Below, one piece after another: positions 59,038 through 64,000 of a stretch of DNA of 64,000 nucleotides. The notes below the pieces were generated by a model. That model searched no databases and was not told the DNA's origin. It saw nothing but the letters and a program-made list of their open reading frames with translations. The DNA is from WRGT01 sp964450405 (lineage in GTDB: Bacteria; Spirochaetota; UBA4802; UBA5550). The position numbers and the translations under genes were made by a program. How positions within the stretch are numbered: the stretch's first letter is position 1; every line of letters starts with the position of its first letter. The DNA lies in contig CAYVCQ010000022.1 of NCBI GenBank assembly GCA_964450405.1, forward strand, positions 6,278 through 70,277. Direction: 5' to 3'.

Positions 59038-59793
59038 TTAATCTCCCTGAAAACCATACTTCTTCAGTATTTCAAGTCTTTCCTGATTAAGACTATCTAA
59101 AGCAATCTGGTATTTTCTGATTATTTTGTCTGATGTATTTTTATTAAATGCGTAATAATGCCGGGAGTTGAACACAGTGAGATATATAGTAAATAATGCA
59201 CTGTTCAATTTTAATTCTTCAGCAATTATAAAAAAAGACCTGTCATTAATACAGATAAGGTCTACTCTTCCGTCATTAAGCATTTTAATACTCTGGTCCA
59301 GATTATTAACTAATTCCAGGCTGTTTTTATCGAATCCGGATTTTAAAAGCTCACTTTCTCCAACATCATCTCTTAAAACACCTATCTTGTATTTTTTTGC
59401 ATCACCAAGTTTTTTAAGCGGAAATGATTTCTTTTTTAATCCCACCAGAACATAGCGGCTTTTTGAAATCGGGCCGACCCACTTGAACAGTTTCTCTCTA
59501 TCCGGGGTTCGTCCCATTGTAAAAAGCATATGATTTGAATTATTCTGAATCATGTAATAACCGCGGGCCCAGGGATAAACATTTATTACCTGTTCCTTTT
59601 CACCAAGTTGACGCCAGATCAATTTTAGTATTTCTACAGAATAACCTTTTAAAACGCCATGGTCCAGAAAATTGGCAGGAGGATAATCCTCTGTCATAAA
59701 CACCAGGTTATCATTTTTTTCGGGATAGGCTGTCAGGACTATAAAAATCAGCATCATGGAAGAGAGAAAACATGTAATAATACTTTTTTTCAT
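59038..59793 (-). CDS. periplasmic solute-binding protein, SBP_bac_3-like
   Basis: 251 aa, GGGGGC before the ATG, with a signal peptide about 1-24. It has the ligand-fold plan FMTEDYPPANFLDHGVLKGYSVEIL...INVYPWARGYYMIQ...FKWVGPI, followed by a hinge at KKYKIGVLRDDVGE. It is closely similar to the protein at 61890. Amino-acid-binding family, but no ABC permease genes are adjacent; instead a sensor kinase and response regulator lie between the two binding proteins. It may therefore present ligand to a sensor. The ligand is unknown. Confidence 0.8.
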   Translation of the reverse strand: MKKSIITCFLSSMMLIFIVLTAYPEKNDNLVFMTEDYPPANFLDHGVLKGYSVEILKLIWRQLGEKEQVINVYPWARGYYMIQNNSNHMLFTMGRTPDREKLFKWVGPISKSRYVLVGLKKKSFPLKKLGDAKKYKIGVLRDDVGESELLKSGFDKNSLELVNNLDQSIKMLNDGRVDLICINDRSFFIIAEELKLNSALFTIYLTVFNSRHYYAFNKNTSDKIIRKYQIALDSLNQERLEILKKYGFQGD

Positions 59794-60023
59794 ATAGCCC
59801 CCATTGAATTTTACACTTCATTTAGTTATACTAATTTAACAGTAATAAAAAAATACAATTTGTCAATAAATGCGTTGTTTAATTGAAGATATACCTTGCG
59901 GGTCTATTTAAAAACGGGTTATTATACCTAAACTCAGTTATGCTTAAAGCTTTTTCTTTGATGAAATAAGCTGTACAGTGAACATCCGTCTTAAGGGGGG
60001 CGGATGCTAAAAAGAGGTAATTT

Positions 60024-61445
60024 GTGCAGGAAAAGAAACGTCCATTGTCAATTCAGATAATAACCATACTTGTATCAGTTGTTACAATCTTTCTGGTTAT
60101 ATTTGTGGTAGTTACTTCTCTTATTTATTATAAGCGTGAAATGGTAAGGCTTCATAATCTCATGAGCGTATCTACTAAACAGCTTCAAATATCCGCTTCA
60201 ATTGCAATATGGAGTTTTGACGATATACAGCTTAACAGAATGCTGGACAGTACGATGGAAGAGCCCGCTATTAGCGGGATAATTATAAGAGGAGATCGAT
60301 TTGAATATTTCCGGAGCAGGGATATAAAATGGAACATTGATTATGTAAAACCTGACATTCTACAGAAAGGATTAATTTCCAGTGAACTGCCAATCAGCTA
60401 TTCGAATAAAGATCTGGGGACAATAACCGTTTTTGTAACAACTAAATTTATCAAAAATGAAATTATAATAAGCATTCTTATCTTCAGCGGAATTATTATT
60501 CTTCTGGATATAGCTCTTATTCTATGTATGTATAGATTATTTAACATCATTATTCTGACTCCTCTCAAGAAGCTTGAAACATATGCACTTGAAATAAGCA
60601 GTAGTGATGCCGGAGATGTTACCCCTGAAGGATACGTTTTCAGCGAAGAGATGGAGACTCTCCGTTTATCTCTTGAGAAAATGTTTAAACAGATTAAAAT
60701 ACGTTATGAGGAACTTGCTGCCCAAAACGAGGAATTTGAAGCGCTAAACGATGAGCTTATTAAAACTAATAGAGATCTGCTTGATAGCGAAAATAGTTTA
60801 AGCAAATCTCTTCGTGAAAAAGAAACTCTGATTCGCGAGATTTATCATAGAACAAAAAATACAATGCAGGTAATCCGCGGAATGATTATTCTTCAGGCGG
60901 AGGATTATCCCTCAAACATTGAAGTGCAGCAGCTTGTAAAAAATACTGAAGATAGAATCCAGTCGATATCACTTGTGCACCAGATGCTTTACCAAAGTCA
61001 GGATTTATCTCAAATTTCTATCAGAGATTACGTGAATGAACTGTCCGATGGAGTTATGCAGAGTTTCGATGTTGCAAAGGATAGAATATCACTGAATTTA
61101 GAAATCGAAGATCATAAATTTCTGCTGGATACCGCTATTCCATTCGGGTTAATTTTAAATGAACTGATGACAAATTCCTTGAAATATGCATTTCCTGATA
61201 ATAAAAAAGGGGTAATAAGCATTGCACTTTCAAGGGGAGAATCTGATATTAATATATTAAAATATTCAGATAATGGTATTGGAGTTCCTGATGGATTTGA
61301 TTTTCGCAAACAGAGCACTATGGGTTTGCAATTGATCTTCGGTCTTGGAGAGCAGCAGATGATGGGGAAGGTAACTATGAAAAACAATAGTGGTATTGAA
61401 TGCGTGTTTGAATTTCACAATAATCTCTACAAGGCTCGAGTTTAA
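60024..61445 (+). CDS. sensor histidine kinase, HisKA_2 type
   Basis: 473 aa from GTG with GAGG upstream. A membrane helix (about 10-34), a periplasmic domain of about 110 residues, a second helix (about 146-171), a HAMP-like linker (to about 225), a coiled coil, and then the HisKA_2 box LIREIYHRTKNTMQVI with phospho-acceptor H275, and a HATPase domain (NELMTNSLKYAF, DNGIGVPDG). It autophosphorylates and passes the phosphate to the response regulator one base downstream. Flanked by two binding proteins, which may be its periplasmic inputs. Confidence 0.9.
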   Translation: MQEKKRPLSIQIITILVSVVTIFLVIFVVVTSLIYYKREMVRLHNLMSVSTKQLQISASIAIWSFDDIQLNRMLDSTMEEPAISGIIIRGDRFEYFRSRDIKWNIDYVKPDILQKGLISSELPISYSNKDLGTITVFVTTKFIKNEIIISILIFSGIIILLDIALILCMYRLFNIIILTPLKKLETYALEISSSDAGDVTPEGYVFSEEMETLRLSLEKMFKQIKIRYEELAAQNEEFEALNDELIKTNRDLLDSENSLSKSLREKETLIREIYHRTKNTMQVIRGMIILQAEDYPSNIEVQQLVKNTEDRIQSISLVHQMLYQSQDLSQISIRDYVNELSDGVMQSFDVAKDRISLNLEIEDHKFLLDTAIPFGLILNELMTNSLKYAFPDNKKGVISIALSRGESDINILKYSDNGIGVPDGFDFRKQSTMGLQLIFGLGEQQMMGKVTMKNNSGIECVFEFHNNLYKARV

Positions 61446-61446
61446 T

Positions 61447-61818
61447 ATGGGCAATATAATAAAAATTCTTTTAGTTGAAGATGAATTCATAACTTCAAAG
61501 CTTATGAAAAAGCAGTTGGAGAATCAGGGATACGAAGTTACTCAGAGTGTTTCAACCGGAGAGAATGCTGTAATCAGTGCCAGGCAGAATCCGCCGGATA
61601 TAATTTTAATGGATATCAGACTTGCAGGTGAAATGGATGGTATTGAAACCGCAACAGTTATTAAGTCTGAATCGGATATTCCTGTAATAATATTTGTCAC
61701 CGGTTATGGAGATACTGAAATAAAGGAGAGAGCAAAAAAGATTAATCCTCTCGAATACTTAATCAAGCCCATTGATATAAATAAGTTAAAGCTTATTATA
61801 GATTCTTATTTTTCGTAA
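61447..61818 (+). CDS. single-domain response regulator (CheY-like)
   Basis: 123 aa from ATG at 61447, one base after the kinase stop; earlier in-frame starts lie inside the kinase. Complete receiver: acidic pair E11-D12, phospho-acceptor D56 (LMDIRLAG), T/K switch residues in FVTGYGD and LIKPID. No output domain, so it acts by protein interaction or as a phosphate relay. It probably serves the kinase upstream. Confidence 0.9.
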   Translation: MGNIIKILLVEDEFITSKLMKKQLENQGYEVTQSVSTGENAVISARQNPPDIILMDIRLAGEMDGIETATVIKSESDIPVIIFVTGYGDTEIKERAKKINPLEYLIKPIDINKLKLIIDSYFS

Positions 61819-61889
61819 TCAGAAGATGTGAAAGCTGCTTGAACAACATATAATAAATTCCTGGCTGATCCTCAATTCCATTAAGATTG

Positions 61890-62633
61890 TTATTCCGTTA
61901 AATTATATTTTTGTATAATTGCTTTTCGTTCCTCATTGATAGCGTTGAGTGATTTCTGAAACCGGGCGACGATGGCATTATCGGTGGATTTGCTGAAGGC
62001 GTAATACACCTGTATTTCTGCAACAAGCCAGACCGGTTTATATTTAATATCTATGGAATTATCTCTTTTAATCTCATTTTTTAGTGATGCTTCGGTGGTA
62101 CAGATCATGTCAATGCGATCCGCTTTAAGCATCTTGATCAGCTGGGTTAGCGATCTGACTCTGGTTAATGACCTGTCGGGGAATCCGGCTTCATGAAGAA
62201 GAGTTTCACCTATATCATTACGTATTACACCTATTTTGAATTTTTTTGCATCATGAATGTTTTTCATCTGCAGATTTTTCCCGGTTAAAGAAAAGAGTCT
62301 GACATTAGCGTAATATATGGGGCCGACCCATTTAAACTGATTCTCACGCTCCGGATTACGTGCCATGGCAAAGAGCATATGGTTTGTTTCTGTCTGAAGC
62401 ATTTCATATCCCCGCGCCCATGGAAGCACCTGAATCGGCTGTTCCGGGACACCCATGTTTTTCCACATCGCTTTCAGAATATCAACACAATATCCCTTAA
62501 GTTCACCGTTTTGCACAAAATTTTCAGGCGGGTAGTCTTCTGTCATATATATTATATCTTTTGGTTCGACGGCGGCAAGCGGAGTAAAAAGCGGCAGTAA
62601 TATAAATAAAATCAGGGTTAATTGAAGTTTCAC
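61890..62633 (-). CDS. periplasmic solute-binding protein, SBP_bac_3-like (paralogue)
   Basis: 247 aa from GTG at 62633, six bases after GAGG; an upstream TTG would add ten residues before the signal peptide. The signal peptide is about 1-22. YMTEDYPPENFVQNGELKGYCVDIL and VLPWARGYEMLQTETNHMLFAMARNPER mirror the protein at 59038 almost line by line, showing duplication. The pair brackets the two-component genes in opposite orientation to them. Ligand unknown. Confidence 0.8.
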   Translation of the reverse strand: MKLQLTLILFILLPLFTPLAAVEPKDIIYMTEDYPPENFVQNGELKGYCVDILKAMWKNMGVPEQPIQVLPWARGYEMLQTETNHMLFAMARNPERENQFKWVGPIYYANVRLFSLTGKNLQMKNIHDAKKFKIGVIRNDIGETLLHEAGFPDRSLTRVRSLTQLIKMLKADRIDMICTTEASLKNEIKRDNSIDIKYKPVWLVAEIQVYYAFSKSTDNAIVARFQKSLNAINEERKAIIQKYNLTE

Positions 62634-62747
62634 AAATGACCTCACAAAAAAACGATGTTCCAATACAGGTATAGTTAATACTATAATAAAATAAAATGAG
62701 AAGTCAAACTTATTTGATTAAACACTGTATTTATAAGAATAAAAACA

Positions 62748-63719
62748 TCATGGTTCCGCAATAACAACTGCACGCACCGGTGCAGGGTACCCTTCGATAG
62801 TTTTACTGCTGTCATTCGGATCAAGAAAATCCGAAAGAGTTTCGGTGTTGATCCACTCTGTCTTTCTCTGCTCCTCCATTGTGGTGGGAGATATATCTAC
62901 ACATCGTGCATTCTTAAATCCTGCACTTTTAAGCCATGTAATAAGCACTGGTATTGTGGGAATAAAGTAGACATTCGGCATCTTAGCATAACGCTCTTCC
63001 GGGACAAGTGCATTATGACTATCACCTTCAATTATGAGAGTCTCAAGTACAAGTTCACCATCGGCGGTGAGCATTTTCTTTATCTGACTAAGGAACTCTA
63101 TCGGGGACTTCCTGTGATAGAGAATTCCCATGCAGAATACTGTATTAAACTTTTTACTGAGAGTTACCGTGTCCTCAAACTTCAGAGGTAGAGTAAAAAT
63201 ATTTTCGATCCCGGCGATTGAATTGAGCATCATAAACTGGTAGTAGAAGTTTGTGTACGGTTCTATGCCCATAACCATAGCAGGATAGTACTGCATCATT
63301 CTGAATATGTAGTATCCGTTACTTGATCCAATATCAAGAATATGCCTGTTTTTGAGAGGTTTCAATTGCCCGATTACTCTCTCCCATTTAAGATCAGATC
63401 TCCATTCAGAGTTTATACTGATTCCGAAAACTTCAAATGGACCCTTGCGCCATGGCCACATGGATAGCAGCGACTCCCGGAGCTTCAGTCTCAGAGCGTC
63501 ATCGATATCCTCCGGTCTTCCGAGTTTTACCTTGGGAGAAGAAAAGTCGCTAAATGACGACTTTAGTGCGCTGTACTCTTTCACTACTTCATTGAGAAGT
63601 TTACCCTTTGCATCGGAGTGTGAAAGATAATCGGCCCTCTTTTTTGAAATTGTTTCAAGATGAAGAATGTCATCGTGAGAAAAACCCCAATCTCCGGAAT
63701 TCGGCGGCAGCATCTTCAT
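62748..63719 (-). CDS. cmoB: tRNA U34 carboxymethyltransferase CmoB
   Basis: 323 aa, the exact family length. The ATG at 63719 overlaps the cmoA stop (ATGA) and is preceded by AGGAAGG. Motifs: LLSMWPWRKGPFEVFGI (about 79-95), HILDIGSSNGYYIFRM (about 122-137), MGILYHRKSPIEFL (about 193-206). It uses carboxy-SAM made by CmoA to convert ho5U34 to cmo5U34 in tRNA anticodons, which widens wobble decoding. The adjacent cmoA supports the call. Confidence 0.94.
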   Translation of the reverse strand: MKMLPPNSGDWGFSHDDILHLETISKKRADYLSHSDAKGKLLNEVVKEYSALKSSFSDFSSPKVKLGRPEDIDDALRLKLRESLLSMWPWRKGPFEVFGISINSEWRSDLKWERVIGQLKPLKNRHILDIGSSNGYYIFRMMQYYPAMVMGIEPYTNFYYQFMMLNSIAGIENIFTLPLKFEDTVTLSKKFNTVFCMGILYHRKSPIEFLSQIKKMLTADGELVLETLIIEGDSHNALVPEERYAKMPNVYFIPTIPVLITWLKSAGFKNARCVDISPTTMEEQRKTEWINTETLSDFLDPNDSSKTIEGYPAPVRAVVIAEP

Positions 63720-64000
63720 GATTCCTTCCTGCATATAAACGCCGCAAAGTGAAACCATTTGAACCATATTTCAATTGCGGAAAAGCCTGCCTTTTTCAGT
63801 CTGTCAATATGAGCCTCGACAGTTTCAGGTATAAGAATATTTTCAAGCGCTTCCCGTTTTCTTGTAATCTCTATTTTCGAGTAGCCGTTCTTCTCTTTCA
63901 GCATATAGTAAAACTCCTGCTGAAGTTCTGCAAGATCACTGTCAGAGTTGATTGTCTTTTCAGTGATAAGAAAAATTCCACCCGGTACAAGCGAGTCATA
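63716..64000 (-). CDS. cmoA: carboxy-SAM synthase CmoA, C-terminal part (truncated by window edge)
   Basis: The frame is open to the right edge and encodes the last 94 residues: YDSLVPGGIFLITEKT at the edge, then REALENILIPETVEAHIDRL and AGFSAIEIWFKWFHFAAFI, the conserved C-terminus of CmoA. It makes carboxy-S-adenosylmethionine for CmoB. Overlaps cmoB by four bases, an operon layout seen in other bacteria. Confidence 0.9.
   Translation of the reverse strand, partial: YDSLVPGGIFLITEKTINSDSDLAELQQEFYYMLKEKNGYSKIEITRKREALENILIPETVEAHIDRLKKAGFSAIEIWFKWFHFAAFICRKES

Overview
The window is AT-rich bacterial chromosome, most likely from an uncultured anaerobic member of the Spirochaetota. This is inferred, not proven. 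A DUF1566-type protein has the wording common in treponeme-like genomes (GPAGGxIFF...GWRYLEAAP). There is a SpoIIE phosphatase/STAS pair and frequent TTG starts, and the enzymes are redox-rich and oxygen-averse (MetVF, multihaem cytochrome, ferredoxins, molybdopterin oxidoreductase). MurE carries the DNPR motif of meso-diaminopimelate-adding enzymes, which argues against an ornithine-type peptidoglycan as in Treponema or Borrelia.

Layout. 1-2.4 kb: end of an unknown gene, a PilZ/YcgR-like membrane protein and a methyltransferase. 2.4-5.2 kb: an ArsR-controlled metalloid locus (arsR, CxxC thioredoxin-like protein, ArsP-type permease, DGC-domain protein) with a decayed second copy of the thioredoxin-like gene. 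5.4-9.9 kb: TetR regulator, polyferredoxin and a molybdopterin oxidoreductase. 10-15.9 kb: inositol-phosphate synthase, an unknown gene, a SpoIIE-type phosphatase converging on a STAS antagonist, a helical protein and uracil-DNA glycosylase. 16-17.1 kb: a secreted protein with seven repeats. 17.2-20.4 kb: a five-gene minus-strand operon joining a NarI-like di-haem b membrane subunit, an HdrC-like Fe-S protein and a tetrahaem cytochrome c to MetV and MetF. I consider this the most notable system here. 20.6-22.9 kb: a lactonase-like MBL protein, two related zinc-ribbon proteins and an HD hydrolase.

23.19-30.72 kb: an integrative element of about 7.46 kb in tRNA-Gly(TCC), bounded by 70-bp direct repeats. 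It carries a tyrosine integrase, a probable excisionase, zinc-ribbon and lipoprotein cargo, an XRE regulator and a GNAT-toxin-like pair. 30.9-33.0 kb: an M48 protease and a DUF898 membrane protein. 33.4-47.6 kb: the division and cell-wall (dcw) cluster mraZ-rsmH-ftsL-murE-murF-mraY-murD-ftsW-murG-murC-ftsQ-ftsA-ftsZ, from which ftsI, murB and ddl are missing.

47.8-64 kb: an OmpA-family protein; an operon of an outer-membrane-like protein, an unknown protein and a voltage-sensor-like membrane protein; a degenerate REC-HATPase protein; several envelope or unknown proteins; a MuiA-family protein; a two-component pair flanked by two related periplasmic binding proteins; and cmoB with the end of cmoA at the window edge. 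Intergenic spaces hold at least four families of dispersed palindromic repeats. I saw no rRNA, CRISPR array or transposase gene. All calls come from reading motifs, and none was checked by database search.
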